Shown here: positions 1 to 10,402 of the stretch, one piece after another | Numbering within the stretch: position 1 is the first letter of the stretch | Layout: every line of letters begins with the position of its first letter | Assembly: GCA_029961685.1 (NCBI GenBank) | Contig: JARWKL010000010.1 | Coordinates: 12,235,931 to 12,299,930 of the forward strand | Source of the DNA: Aristolochia californica | Taxonomy: Eukaryota; Streptophyta; Magnoliopsida; Piperales; Aristolochiaceae | DNA length: 64,000 nucleotides | Direction: 5' to 3' | Translations under genes and position numbers: made by a program | Notes under the pieces: model-generated | What the model saw: the letters and a program-made list of their open reading frames with translations, nothing else | Database searches by the model: none | Told to the model about the DNA's origin: nothing

Positions 1-1
1 T

Positions 2-598
2 GCATGCCAGAAAATTCTTCCTTTGTTTAAAACTTTTCATGCTATGGTATTGACACAATATGGGAAGAAAATTCAAACCCTTAGATCTGATAATGCAAAG
101 GAATATATGTCTCATGACTTCAAATCATTTTGTGAGAGTAATGGGCTTATTCATCAAACATCATGCGCCTATACTCCTCAACAAAAAGGTGTTGCTAAAA
201 GAAAAAATCGTCATCTTCTTGAAGTTGCTCGCGGCCTCCTCTACTCCATGAAGGTATCCTATTTCTATTGGCCTCATGCTATACTTACAACATGCTTTCT
301 AATTAATAGGTTACCTTCATCAGTCCTTCATCATAAAACTCCTTACTCTGTGTTATTTAATGGTGAAGATCCTTTTTCTCTTCCTTTGAAAGTGTTTGGA
401 TGTACGGGTTTTGTTCATGTTACTTTCCCACATAAAAATAAACTTGATCCTCGGTCTATGAGGTGCATTTTTTTGGGGTACTCTCTCACCCAGAAAGGTT
501 ATGTCTATTACAATCCTACCCTTCGAAGGATGTTTATCTCTGGAGATGTGACTTTCTTTGAGGACACCCCTACTACTCCTCCCATGATGCACCTCTAG
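2..598 (+). pseudogene. copia integrase, C-terminal half of catalytic core plus C-terminal domain (broken)
   Basis: Reading frame 2 is open from the window edge to a TAG at 596-598. It shows the copia integrase signature RSDNAKEY, with the second catalytic Asp at 89-91, followed by HQTSCAYTPQQ and the ARGLL region. Further on comes the C-terminal block KVFGC...KLDPRSMRCIFLGYS...GYVYYNP...DVTFFE typical of plant copia elements. Counting 35 residues from the Asp, the position that should hold the catalytic Glu of the DD35E triad is Lys (codon AAA at 197-199), so the enzyme would be inactive. The first catalytic Asp and the zinc-binding HHCC domain lie outside the window. The natural polyprotein would continue into reverse transcriptase, but here the downstream domain is in frame 1, so a net frameshift lies around 585-600. 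Confidence 0.93.
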
Positions 599-1851
599 GA
601 TGGACTTGTCCTTCTACTACTCCTTGTCCGCTTGTGTCATTCAATCTTGAAGTGGAACCATCCCTTGATGCACCGGCTGTATCTTCACCTGTGGAGTTTT
701 CAGATCCATCTGAGGTAAGTCCTTCTCCTCCTATGTATGGGCATGAATTTGATACTCGGCCTATTGCTTTAAGAAAAGAATGTCACTCCTGTACTACTTG
801 GCATCCTATCTCAAATTTTATGTCTAACCATCGCTTGTCTTCTGAGTGTTTTCAGTTTCTTGCATCCCTTTCTTCTACTTCCATTCTGCAGTCGTATCAG
901 GAGGCCCTGAGACATTCAGGATGGAAGGCGGCTATGGATGAAGAAATGAACGCCTTATACGAAAACCAAACCTGGTACTTAACATCACTCTCGAAAGGTA
1001 AAAGACCGGTTGGTTGTCGATGGGTTTTTTCGGTGAAACATAATCTAGATGGATCGGTTGCTCGTCTTAAAGCTCGACTGGTTGCTAATTGCTATATGCA
1101 GTGCAATGGGATAGATTATGAGGAGACCTTCTCTCCTATTGCAAAATTGAATTCAGTATGCATCATCTTATCTATTGTTGCTAACTCCTCATGGCCCATC
1201 TATCAGTTGGATGATAAAAATGCTTTTTTAAATGGTGATATCAGTGAGGAAATTTATATGGTTCGACCACCTGGTTATGTGGTTGAGGGGGAGTCAGTAT
1301 GTCGGTTAAAAAAGTCTTTATATGGGCTTAAGCAGTCCCCTCGGGCTTGGTTTCATAAATTTAGTCAAACACTCTTACGGTTTGGTTTTCATCAGTGTTC
1401 GGTTGATCATTCCGCACATTATAAAGATACGGTCAAAGGGAAAATATTATTGGCCGTATACGTGGATGATATTATCTTAACCAGTGATGATGCTTTGAGC
1501 ATACAAGGGGTGAAGCAGATGATATGTCAGGAATTCAAGACTAAAGACCTTGGTATGCTTAAATATTTTTTGGGTATAGAAGTTCTTCAATCCAAACATG
1601 GGATAATATTGTCTCAAAGGAAATATGTCTTGGATCTCCTTGAAGAAATAGGAATGAAGGGTTGTAGAACAGTTGACACACCTATGGATACAAATATAAA
1701 ATTATGTGTCACAAATGAAGAAGATATTGATATTGGCAAATATCAAAGACTTGTTGAAAAACTTATTTATCTCATGGTAACTAGGCCAGACATATCATAT
1801 GCTGTAAGTGTGGTGAGTCAATTCATGCACAAACCAAAAATTACCCACTGA
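599..1851 (+). pseudogene. copia reverse transcriptase (broken)
   Basis: Frame 1 is open from the integrase/RT linker to a TGA at 1849-1851. Motifs in order: the N-terminal W-K-A-A-M-D-E-E-M block near 920-945; GCRWVF and KARLVA; QLDDKNAFLNGD from 1204, which carries the first catalytic Asp (the usual Val after it is Asp here); KSLYGLKQSPRAW; and the catalytic YVDD box at 1459-1470. KDLGMLKYFLGIEV, ILSQRKYVLDLL and TRPDISYAV follow. All three RT catalytic aspartates appear to be kept. The TGA falls where the family has a conserved Trp after a His (the HW start of the connection to RNase H), so it looks like a single TGG to TGA change. No ATG is expected, because this is an internal polyprotein domain. 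Confidence 0.95.
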
Positions 1852-2415
1852 CAGGCTTTAGAGACAATATTACGTTATCTAAAAGGAGCTCCAGGAAGAG
1901 GATTGCTGAATAAAAAACATGGGCACTTCAGCATAGAAGGCTTCTAAGATGCAGATTGGGCTGGATCTCCTGATGATAGAAAATCTACATCAGGATATTG
2001 TACTCTGGTTGGGGCAAACTTGGTTACATGGAAAAGTAAGAAGAAAAATGTGGTTGCAAGATCTAGCGCCAAAACAGAATACAGAGTTATGGCCCATACC
2101 ATTAGTGAACTTTTATGGGTCAGGACCCTTCTTACCTAACTAGGTTTTTATAAAAAGGGGTCCATGAATCTGCATTGTAATAATCAAGCAGCCATTCATA
2201 TCACTTCAAATCAAGTTTTTTATGAAAGAACTAAACATATTGAGGTGGATTGTCATTTTATACGAGAGAAGTTTCAAGCAAGAATAATCTCTCTCAAACA
2301 TGTGTCATCTCAAGAGCAAGTAGCTGATATTCTCACTAACCCCATTACGTCTAAAATCCTATTTTTTATATGTGGCAAGCTAGGTATTTATGATGTCTTT
2401 TCTCCTCCATCTTGA
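1852..2415 (+). pseudogene. copia RNase H domain (broken, three stops)
   Basis: This continues frame 1 after the TGA. Recognisable blocks are ILRYLKG, DADWAG (catalytic Asp at 1948-1950), DRKSTSGYCTLVG, the SS-A-K-T-E-Y block with the second acidic residue, then [21 protein letters not shown] and [11 protein letters not shown] stops interrupt at 1945-1947 and 2137-2139. The motif that is normally C-D-N-Q-A-A reads C-N-N-Q-A-A (AAT at 2176-2178), so a catalytic Asp is replaced by Asn. The frame ends with a TGA at 2413-2415, inside the polypurine tract region, as is usual for copia elements. Confidence 0.93.
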
Positions 2416-2422
2416 GGGGGAG
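2412..2422 (+). promoter_or_regulatory. polypurine tract (plus-strand DNA primer)
   Basis: TTGAGGGGGAG lies immediately upstream of TGTTGGA. This G-rich purine run directly before the LTR is the standard plus-strand priming site of LTR retrotransposons, and the form GAGGGGGAG-TGTTGG is very common in plant copia elements. Confidence 0.93.
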
Positions 2423-2432
2423 TGTTGGAAGA

Positions 2433-2469
2433 TGCGCTCAAGCCCACGAGCGCAAGACAAGAAGCCCAC
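2433..2469 (+). promoter_or_regulatory. U3 inverted repeat and direct repeat
   Basis: TGCGCTC at 2433-2439 is the exact reverse complement of GAGCGCA at 2448-2454, with an 8-base loop AAGCCCAC. AAGCCCAC then recurs at 2462-2469. Short GC-rich direct or inverted repeats at the start of U3 are often cis-acting sites in plant LTRs. That role is inferred here; only the repeats themselves are seen. Confidence 0.5.
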
Positions 2470-2593
2470 ACGTCAAAGAAGTGGCATATGTGTAAAATAT
2501 GGCACTTTCAATAAAGATGGCTTAGAAGTGTAAATATGTGTTCCTTCTATGTCTTTAGTTTTATCAAGTTGTAGCCCTAAGGGCATTTTAAAA

Positions 2594-2602
2594 CTATAAA
2601 TA
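2594..2602 (+). promoter_or_regulatory. TATA box of LTR promoter
   Basis: CTATAAATA is a near-perfect plant TATA box, located about 170 bp into the LTR. Transcription would be expected to start some 25-35 bp downstream (about 2625-2635), marking the U3/R border. The overlapping AATAAA at 2599-2604 could serve as a polyadenylation signal in the 3' LTR. Confidence 0.75.
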
Positions 2603-2709
2603 AAGGCATTGGCTAAGAGGTAGGGCATTGAAGCACAAATTCGTCCAGCCCTCATTTTTCTTTTTGACGCAACCCTCTTCTCCCTTAATCCAAACTCTCT
2701 CCTTCCACG

Positions 2710-2757
2710 TTCTTCTTCTTCTCTTCTCCTTCTCTCTTCTTTTTCTTCTTCTTTCTT
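2710..2757 (+). repeat. pyrimidine-only tract in R/U5
   Basis: A 48-base run contains only C and T, mostly TTC and CTT units, within a CT-rich stretch of about 110 bases. CT-rich leaders are common downstream of plant transcription start sites. Here it falls in the part of the LTR that would be the 5' untranslated leader. Confidence 0.8.
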
Positions 2758-2796
2758 GTTGATCTAAAGTTCATTTCATGAGAATATAAATTCTAC

Positions 2797-2798
2797 AT
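2797..2798. other. LTR/satellite junction (insertion point)
   Basis: The last LTR base is A of ...TACA at 2797. From 2798 the sequence matches the satellite consensus in the middle of a unit, at its T-rich tract before CAAATCCAAACTTGTCCC. The five bases after the LTR are all T, so the target-site duplication is expected to be TTTTT or close to it. The matching left copy is outside the window. Confidence 0.85.
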
Positions 2799-3447
2799 TT
2801 TTCAAATCCAAACTTGTCCCACTTTTCTCGCAAACAAAACGATCAAAACAAAATGAAAATTTTAAAGTTCATGTATGTAAAAAAATTTGGCAACTATATA
2901 ATAAATGTAAGTGAAGAAAATTATTTCACGCAATTAAAATGAACTCCAAAGTTTTGTTATCCATGTTTGGGAAATTCCACTAGTACAACCCCTAATAGCT
3001 TGGTGGAATTTTACAAAATAGAGATTTCTAATTGATCCTATCATGTTTTAAATGTGGTGGATATGCATGCGAGAAACATGTTGAAGATGCAAATGACCTA
3101 ATGATCAAAATATTTCAAGGAGTAGAGATAAATTAAATTCTCAAGTTAACGCGTGGTTGGATATTTACCAGTGCCAAACACCACACGTTTTGCCTATCCT
3201 TCAAAATCACAGATACTTTTTGGAATTATCTCTTACAGAATTTGTGCATTTCCATTTTGGATGTCCAATTTTTTTTCAAATCCAAACTTGTCCCACTTTT
3301 CTCGTAAACAAAACGATCACAACAAAATGAAAATTTTAGAGTTCATGTATGAAAAAAAAGTTGAAAACTATATAATAAATGTAGGAGAAGAAAATTATTC
3401 CATGCTCTAAAAATGAAATCCAAAGTTTAGTTATCCATGTTAGGGAA

Positions 3448-3632
3448 ATTCCAGTTGTACAACCCCTAATAGCTTGGTGGAATTTTATAAGAAACGAAAC
3501 GATCACAAAAAAATGTAAATTTTACAGTTCATGTAAGAAAAAAAATTTGAAAACTATAATAAATGTCAGAGGAGAAAATTATTTCTCACACTAAAAATGA
3601 ACTCCAAAGTTTTGTTATCCATATTTGGGAAA
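3448..3632. repeat. 184-bp hybrid satellite unit (internal deletion)
   Basis: After TTTTATAAGAAAC (near 3485-3495) the sequence jumps to GAAACGATCAC, which normally lies about 288 bp further along the unit. The join falls on a shared AAAC, so microhomology-mediated joining or template switching is likely. The same join occurs in the next hybrid near 4140-4155. Confidence 0.85.
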
Positions 3633-4100
3633 TTCCACTCGTACAACCCCTAATAGCATGGTGGAATTTCATAAGAAACAGATTTCCATTTGATCCTAAC
3701 ATGTTTTAAATGTGGTGGATATGCATGCCAGAAACATGTTAAAGATGCAAATGACCTAATGATCCAAAAATTACAAGTAGAAAAAAATTAAATTCTCAAG
3801 TTAACGTGTGGGTGGAAATTTACCAGAGCCAAACAACTCACTTTTTGCCAATCCTTCCAAATCACTGATACTTTTTGGAATTATCTCTCTCAACGTTGGT
3901 GCATTTCCATTATGGATGTTAAATTTTTTTTCAAATCCAAACTTGTCCCACTTTTCTCATATACAAAATGATCACAACAAAATGAAAATCTTAGAGTTCA
4001 TTAATGCAAAAAAATTTGAAACCTATAATAAATGTAAATGAGGAAAATTATTTTTCTCTCGAAAAATAAACTTCAAAGTTTTGTTATCCATGTTTGGGAA

Positions 4101-4451
4101 ATTCCACTAGTACAACCCCTAATAGCTTGGTGGAATTTTATAAGAAACAAAACGATCACAAAAAAATGTAAATTTTACAGTTCATGTAAGAAAAAAAATT
4201 TGAAAACTATAATAAATGTCAGAGGAGAAAACTATTTCTCGCAGCATTTGTGCATTTCTATTTTGGATGTTCAACTTTTTTTCAAATCCAAACTTGTCCC
4301 ACTTTTCTCGTAAACAAAACGATCACAACAAAATGAAAATTTTAGAGTACTTGTATTCAAAAAATTTGAAAACTATAATAAATGTAAGTGAAGAAAATTA
4401 TTTCACGCTCTAAAAATGAACTCCAAAGTTTTGTTATCCATGTTTTGGAAA
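4101..4451. repeat. 350-bp hybrid unit with two joins
   Basis: First join (about 4140-4152): ATAAGAAAC goes straight to AAAACGATCAC, a forward jump of about 288 bp in unit coordinates. Second join (about 4236-4244): TTTCTCGCA runs into GCATTTGTGC, a jump back of about 170 bp. The net length is 350 bp. The related unit in the 6764-bp-distant copy (10755-11215) lacks both joins, so the patch is specific to this copy. Confidence 0.8.
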
Positions 4452-4463
4452 TTCCACTAATAC

Positions 4464-4486
4464 AAACCCTAAAACCTAAACCCAAA
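4464..4486. repeat. telomere-like insert (AAACCCT-type)
   Basis: Here the usual ACAACCCCTAATAGC is replaced by AAACCCTAAAACCTAAACCC, about 2.5 degenerate copies of the plant telomere repeat AAACCCT. It sits inside the loop of the AAATTCCAC/GTGGAATTT dyad. Confidence 0.85.
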
Positions 4487-4930
4487 TAGGTTGGTGGAGT
4501 TTTCTAAGAAAGAGATTTCTTAATGATCCTAACATGTTTTAAATGTGGTGGATATGCATGCCAAAAACATGTTGAAGATGCAAATGACCTAATGATCCAA
4601 AAATTTCGAGTAGAAAAAAATTAAATTCTCAAGTTAACATGTGGTTGGATATTCCTGAGCCAAACACCCACTTTTTGCTTATCCTTCAAAATCACAGATA
4701 CTTTTTGGAATTATCTCTCTCAGCATTTGTGCATTTCTATTATGGACGTTAAATTTTTTTTCAAATCCAAACTTTTCCCACTTTTCTCGTAAACAAAACG
4801 ATCACAAAAAGATGAAATTTTTAGAATTCATGTATGCGAAAAAATTTCAAAAATATAATAAATGTAAGTGAAGAAAATTATTCCACGCACTAAAAATGAA
4901 CTCCAAAGTTTTGTTATCCTTGTTTGGGAA

Positions 4931-5600
4931 ATTCCACTAGTACAACCCCTAATAGCTTGGTGGAATTTTATAAGAAAGAGATTTCTAATTGATCCTAATA
5001 TGTTTTAAGTGTGGTGGATATGCATGCTAGAAACATGTTGAAGATGCAAATGACCTAATGATCCTAAAATTTTAAGGAGTAGAAAAAAATTAAATTCTCA
5101 AGTTAACATGTGGTTGGATATTCCAGAGCAAAACAACCCACATTTTGCCAATCCCTCGAAATCCCACATACTTCTCGGAATTATCATTCTCAGCATTTGT
5201 GCATTTCCATTTTGGACGTTCTATTTTTATTCAAATTCAAACTTGTCCCACTTTTCTCATAAAAAAAACAATCACAACAATATGAAAATTTTAGAGTTCA
5301 TGTATGCAAAAAGGTTATTTATCAGAGCCGAACAACCAACTTTTTCCCTTTCCTTCAAAATCACAGATACTTTTTTGAATTATATCTCTCAGCATTTGTG
5401 CATTTCCATTTTGGATGTTACACTTTTTTTCAAATCCAAACTTGTCCCACATTTCTCGTAAACAAAACGATCACAAAAAAATGTAAATTTTACAGTTCAT
5501 GTAAGAAAAAAAATTTGAAAACTATAATAAATGTCAGAGGAGAAAATTATTTCTCGCACTAAAAATGAACTCCAAAGTTTTGTTATCCATATTTGGGAAA
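4931..5600. repeat. 669-bp composite unit with internal partial duplication
   Basis: At 5308-5321 TATGCAAAAA is joined to GGTTATTTATCAGAGCC, which normally lies about 275 bp further on. The sequence then runs through a second copy of the CAGAGCC...CGATCAC region. The result is one unit plus about 197 bp. The same composite, with the same join, is found at 11695-12364. Confidence 0.87.
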
Positions 5601-6085
5601 TTCCACTCGTACAACCCCTAATAGCATGGTGGAATCTCATAAGAAACAAATTTCTAATTGATCCTAACATGTTTTAAATGTGGTGGATATCCATGCAAGA
5701 AACATGTTAAAGATACAAATGACCTAATGATCCAAAATTTTCTAGGAGTAGAAAAAAATAAATTATCAAGTTAATGCGTGGTTGGATATTTACCAGAGCC
5801 AAACAACCCACTTTTTGCCTATCCTTCAAAATCACTGAGACTTTTTGGAATTATATCTCTTAGCATTTGTTCATTTCCATTTTGGAAGTTCCATTTTTTT
5901 TCTAATCCAAACATGTCCCACTTGTCTCGTAAACAAGACGATCACAACAAAAGGAAAATTTTAGAGTTTATGTATGCAAAAAAATTTGAAAACTATATAA
6001 TAATTGTTAGTGAAGAAAACTATTTCACACACTAAAAATGAACTCCAAAGTTTTGTTATCCATGTTTGGGAAATTCCACTAGTCC

Positions 6086-6108
6086 AAACCCTTAACCCTC
6101 AACCCTAA
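6086..6108. repeat. telomere-like insert (degenerate)
   Basis: AAACCCTTAACCCTCAACCC occupies the same unit position as the other telomere-like inserts but with different changes (CCCTTAA, CCCTCAA). It belongs to a unit without the linked variants of the 4.46, 7.04 and 11.23 kb copies. Confidence 0.8.
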
Positions 6109-7041
6109 TAGCTTGGTGGAATTTTATAAGAAAGAGATTTCTAATTGATCCTAACATGTTTTAAATGTAGTGCATATGCATGCCAGAAACATGTTGAAGA
6201 TACAAATGACCTAATGATCCAAAAATTTCAAGGAGAAGAAAAAATTTAAATTCTCAAGTTAATGCGTGGTTGGATATTTAACTGTGCAAAACAACCCACT
6301 TTTTGCCTACCCTTCAAATTCACAGGTACTTTTATGAATTATCTCTCTCATCATTTGTGCATTTCCATTTTGGATGTTTAATTTTTTTTCAAATCCAAAC
6401 TTGTCCCACTTTTCTCGTAAACAAAACGATCACAACAAAATGAAAATTTTAGAGTTCATTAATGCTAAAAAATTTGAAATCTATAATAAATGTAAATGAA
6501 GAAAATTATTTTTCTCACGAAAAATGAACTTCAAAGTTATGTTATCCATGTTTGGGAAATTCCACTAGTACAACCCCTAATAGCTTGGTGGAATTTTATA
6601 AGAAAAAAATTTCTAATTGATCCTAACATGTTTTAAATGTGGTGGATATGCATGCCAGAAACATGTTGATGATGCAATTGACCTAATGATCCAAAAATTT
6701 CAAGGAGTAGAAAGAAATTAAATTTTCAAGTTAACGTGTGGTTGGATATTAACTAGAGCCAAACAACCACATTTTTCTTATCCTTCAAAATCACATATAC
6801 TTTTGGAAATTATTTCTCTCAGCATTTGTGCATTTCCATTTTGGATGTTCAACTTTTTTTCAAATCCAAACTTGTCCCACTTTTCTCGTAAACAAAACGA
6901 TCACAAAAAAATGAAAATTTTGGAGTACTTGTATTCAAAAAATTTGAAAACTATAATAAATGTAAGTGAAGAAAATTATTTCACGCACAAAAAATGAAGT
7001 CCAAACTTTTGTTATCCATGTTTGCGAAATTCCACTAGTAC

Positions 7042-7064
7042 AAACCCTAAACCCTAAACCCAAA
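7042..7064. repeat. telomere-like insert, perfect heptamers
   Basis: AAACCCTAAACCCTAAACCC (7042-7061) contains two perfect tandem plant telomere heptamers plus a partial third, followed by AAATAGCTTGG. It is the cleanest of the four inserts. Confidence 0.9.
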
Positions 7065-10000
7065 TAGCTTGGTGGAATTTTCTATGAAAGAGAATTTTAA
7101 TTATCCTAACATGTTTTAAATGTGGTGGATATGCATGCCAAAAACATGTTGAAGATGCAAATGACCTAATGATCCAAAAATTTCAAGGAGTAGAAAAAAA
7201 AAATTTCAAGTTAATGTGTGATTGGATATTTATCTCAGCTGAACAACCAACTTTTTCCCTATCCTTCAAAATCACAGATACTTTTTGGAATTTTTTCTCT
7301 CAGCATTTGTGCTTTTGCATTTTGGATGTTAGACTGTTTTTTCAAATCCAAACTTGTCCCACTTTTCTCGTAAACAAAACGATCACAACAAAATGAAAAT
7401 TTTAGAGTTCATATGTGCAAAAAAATTCTAGAACTATAAAAAATGTAAGTGAAGATAATTATTTCAGGCACTAAAAATGAACTCCAAAGTTTTGCTATCC
7501 ATGTTTGGGAAATTCCACCAGTACAACCCCTAATAGCTTGGTGGAATTTTATAAGAAAGATTTCTAATTGATCCTCACAAGTTTTAAATGTGGTGGATAT
7601 GCATGCCAGAAACATGTTGAAGATTCAAATGACCTAATGAGCAAAAAATTTCAAAGAGTAGAAAAAAATTAAATTCTCAAATTAACGTATGGTTGGAAAT
7701 TTACCAGAGCGAAAGAACTCACTTTTTGCCTATCCTTCAAAATCACAGATACTTTTAGGAATTATCTCTCTCAGCATTTGTGCATTTCCATTCTGGACGT
7801 TCATTTTTTTTCAAATCCAAACATGTCCCACTTTTCTCGTAAAAAAAAATATCACAACAAAATGAAAATTTAAGAGTTCATGTATGCAAAAAAATTTGAA
7901 AATTATAATATATGTAAGTGTGGAAAATTAATTCACGCACTAAAAATGAACTCCTAAGTTTTTTTATCCATGTTTGGGAAATTCCACTAGTAATACCCCT
8001 AATAGCTTGTGAAATTTTATAAGAAAGAGATTTCTAATCGATCCTAACATATTTTAAATGTGGTGGATATGCATGCCAGAAACATGTTGATGATGCAATT
8101 GACCTAATGATCCTAAAAATTCAAGGAGTAGAAAAAAATTAAATTCTCAACTTAACGTGTGGTTGGATATTTACCAGAGCCAAATAACCCAATTTTTGCC
8201 TATCCTTCAGAATCACAGATAGTTTTTGGAATTATCCCTCTCAGCATTTGTGCATTTCCATTTTGGATTTTCAATTGTTTTTCAAATCCAAACTAGTCCC
8301 ACTTTTCTCGTTAACAAAACCATCACAACAAAATGAAAATTTTAGAGTTCATGTATTAAAAAAAATTGAAAACTGTAATAACTGTATGTGAAGAACATTA
8401 TTTTACGCACTAAAAATGAACTCCAATGTTTTTTTATCCATGTTTGGGAAATTCCACTAGTACGACCCCTAATAGCTTGGTGGAATTTTATAAGAAAGAG
8501 ATTTCTAAATGATCCTAACATGTTTTAAATGTCGTGGATATGCATGCCAGAAACATGTTGAAGATGCAAATGACCAAATGATAGAAAAATTTCAAGGAGT
8601 CGAAAAAAATTGTATTCTTAAGTTAACGTGTGGTTGGATTTTTACCGGTGCCAAACAACCCACTTTTTGCCTATCCTTCAAAATCACAGATACTTTTTGG
8701 AATTATCTCTCTTAGCATTTGAGCATTTCCAATTTGGATGTTCTATTTTTTTTCAAATCCAAGCTTGTGCCACTTTTCTCGTAAAAAAAATGATCACAAC
8801 AAAATGAAAATTTTAGAGTTCATGTATTTTAAAAAATTGAAAAATATAAAAAATTTAAGCGAAGAAAATTATTTCATGAACTAAAAATGAACTTGGAAGT
8901 TTTTTTATCCATGTTTGGGGAATTCCACTAGTACAACCCCTATAGCTTGGTGGAATTTTATAAGAAAAAGATTTCTAATTTATCCAAACATGTTTTAAAT
9001 GTGGTGGATATGAATGCCAGAAACATGTTGAAGATGCAAATGACCTAATGATCTAAAAATTTTACGGAGTAGAAAAAAATTAAATTCTCAAGTTAACGTG
9101 TAGGATATTTACTAGAGCCAAACAACCCACTTTTTGCCTATCCTTCAAAATCACAGATACTTTTGGGAATTATCTCTCTCAGCGTTTGTGCATTTCCATT
9201 TTGGATGTTCAATTTTTTTTCAAATCCACACTTGTCCCACTTTTCTAGTAAAGAAAACGATCACAATAAAATAAAATTTTAGAGTTCGTATGCAAAAAAA
9301 TTTGAAAACTATAATAAATGTAAATGAGGAAAATTATTTTTCTCACTAAAAATGTTTTGTTATCCATGTTTGGGAAATTCCACTAGTACAACCTCTAATA
9401 GGTTGGTGGAATTTTATAAGAAAGAGATTTCTAATCGATCCTAACATGTTTTAAATGTGGTAGATATGCATACCAAAAACATGTTGAAAATGCAAATGAC
9501 CTAATGATCCAAAAATTCAAGGAGTAGAAAGAAATTAAATTCTCAAGTTAACACGTTGTCGCATATTTACCAGAGCCAAACAACCCACATTTTGCCTATC
9601 CTTCAAAATCATATATACTTTTTGGAATTATCTCTCTCAGCATTTGTGCTTTTCCCTTTTGGATGTTCAATTTTTTTTTCAAAACCAAAATTGTCCCACT
9701 TTTCTCGTAAACATAACGATCACAAAAAAAATGAAAATTTTAGGGTTCATGTATGCAAAAAAATTTGAAAACTATATAATAAATGCAAATGAAGAAAATT
9801 ATTTCACGCAATAAAAATGAACTCCAAAGTTTTGTTATCCATGTTTGGGAAATTCCACTAGTACAACCCATAATTGATTGGTGGAATTTTATAAGAAAGA
9901 GATTTCAAATTTATCTTAACATGTTTTAAATGTGGTGGATATCCATGCCAAAAACATGTTGAAGATGCAAATGACCTAATGATCCAAAAATTTCAAGTAG

Positions 10001-10384
10001 AAAAAAATTAAATTCTCAAGTTAACACGTGGTTGGATATTTACCAGAGCCAAACAACCCACTTTTTGCCTATCCTTCAAAATCATAGATACTTTTATGAA
10101 TTATCTCTCATAGCATTTGTGCATTTCTATTTTGGATGTTCAATTTTCTTTCAAATCCAAACTTGTCCAGTTTTTCTGGCAAACAAAACGATCACAACAA
10201 AATGAAAAATTTTAAAGTTCGTATATGCAAAAAAATTTGAAAACGATATAATAAATGTAAGTGAAGAAAATTGTTTCACCCACTAAAAATGAACTCCAAA
10301 GTTTTGTTTCCATGTTTGGGAAATTCCACTACTACAAACCATAATAGCTTGGTGGAATTTTATAAGAAAGATATTTCTAATTGT

Positions 10385-10402
10385 TACTAACATGTTGAAG
10401 AT
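10385..10402. repeat. deletion between dyad B arms
   Basis: The unit reads TTACTAACATGTTGAAGATG: one AACATGTT is missing together with the whole spacer, a loss of roughly 35-37 bp. That is what recombination or slippage between the two AACATGTT copies would give. Confidence 0.85.

Larger units (their letters stand above)
1..2797 (+). mobile_element. Ty1/copia LTR retrotransposon, 3' part, decayed
   Basis: The domain order integrase, reverse transcriptase, RNase H (seen directly by motifs) is that of the Ty1/copia superfamily; Ty3/gypsy elements carry integrase last. The coding relic is followed by a polypurine tract and a 3' LTR. The 5' LTR, primer-binding site, gag, protease and N-terminal integrase would lie left of the window. 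The copy cannot be autonomous: it has a frame change near 590-600, in-frame stops at 596-598, 1849-1851, 1945-1947 and 2137-2139, and substituted catalytic residues in integrase and RNase H. The right end abuts satellite DNA without spacer, so the element sits inside the array. The clade within copia is not assigned. Confidence 0.95.
2423..2797 (+). repeat. 3' LTR of the copia element
   Basis: The LTR starts with TGTTGGAAGA right after the polypurine tract. I place its end at TTCTACA (2791-2797), because satellite sequence (TTTTTCAAATCCAAACTTG) resumes at 2798. The length is about 375 bp with canonical TG...CA ends. Inside are an inverted repeat in U3, a TATA box at 2594-2602 and a long pyrimidine-only run at 2710-2757 in the transcribed part. 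The 5' LTR is outside the window, so insertion age cannot be estimated here. Confidence 0.9.
3770..5700. repeat. long-range duplicated block, copy 1
   Basis: The order of units (about 469, 350, 480, 669) and diagnostic variants matches 10420-12440 (432, 460, 480, 669). Shared marks include TTACAAGTAGAAAAAAATT, TGGGTGGAAATTTACC, GTACTTGTATTCAAAAAATT, the AAACCCT insert, ATTCCAGAGCA and AATCCCTCGAAATCCCA. From about 4460 on the offset is 6764 bp. Sampled by eye, the right halves differ at roughly 1 base in 30-60. Confidence 0.85.

Noticed and set aside
2473..2655. 60-codon - strand open frame in the LTR
   Set aside because: It lies wholly within the 3' LTR, antisense to the LTR promoter, with no recognisable domain.
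5807..5926. Possible internal sub-repeat (CCCACTTTT...ATCAC twice per unit, 110 bp apart)
   Set aside because: Only the 9-base start and 5-base end agree and the middle does not align, so chance in AT-rich sequence is as likely as an ancient sub-repeat.
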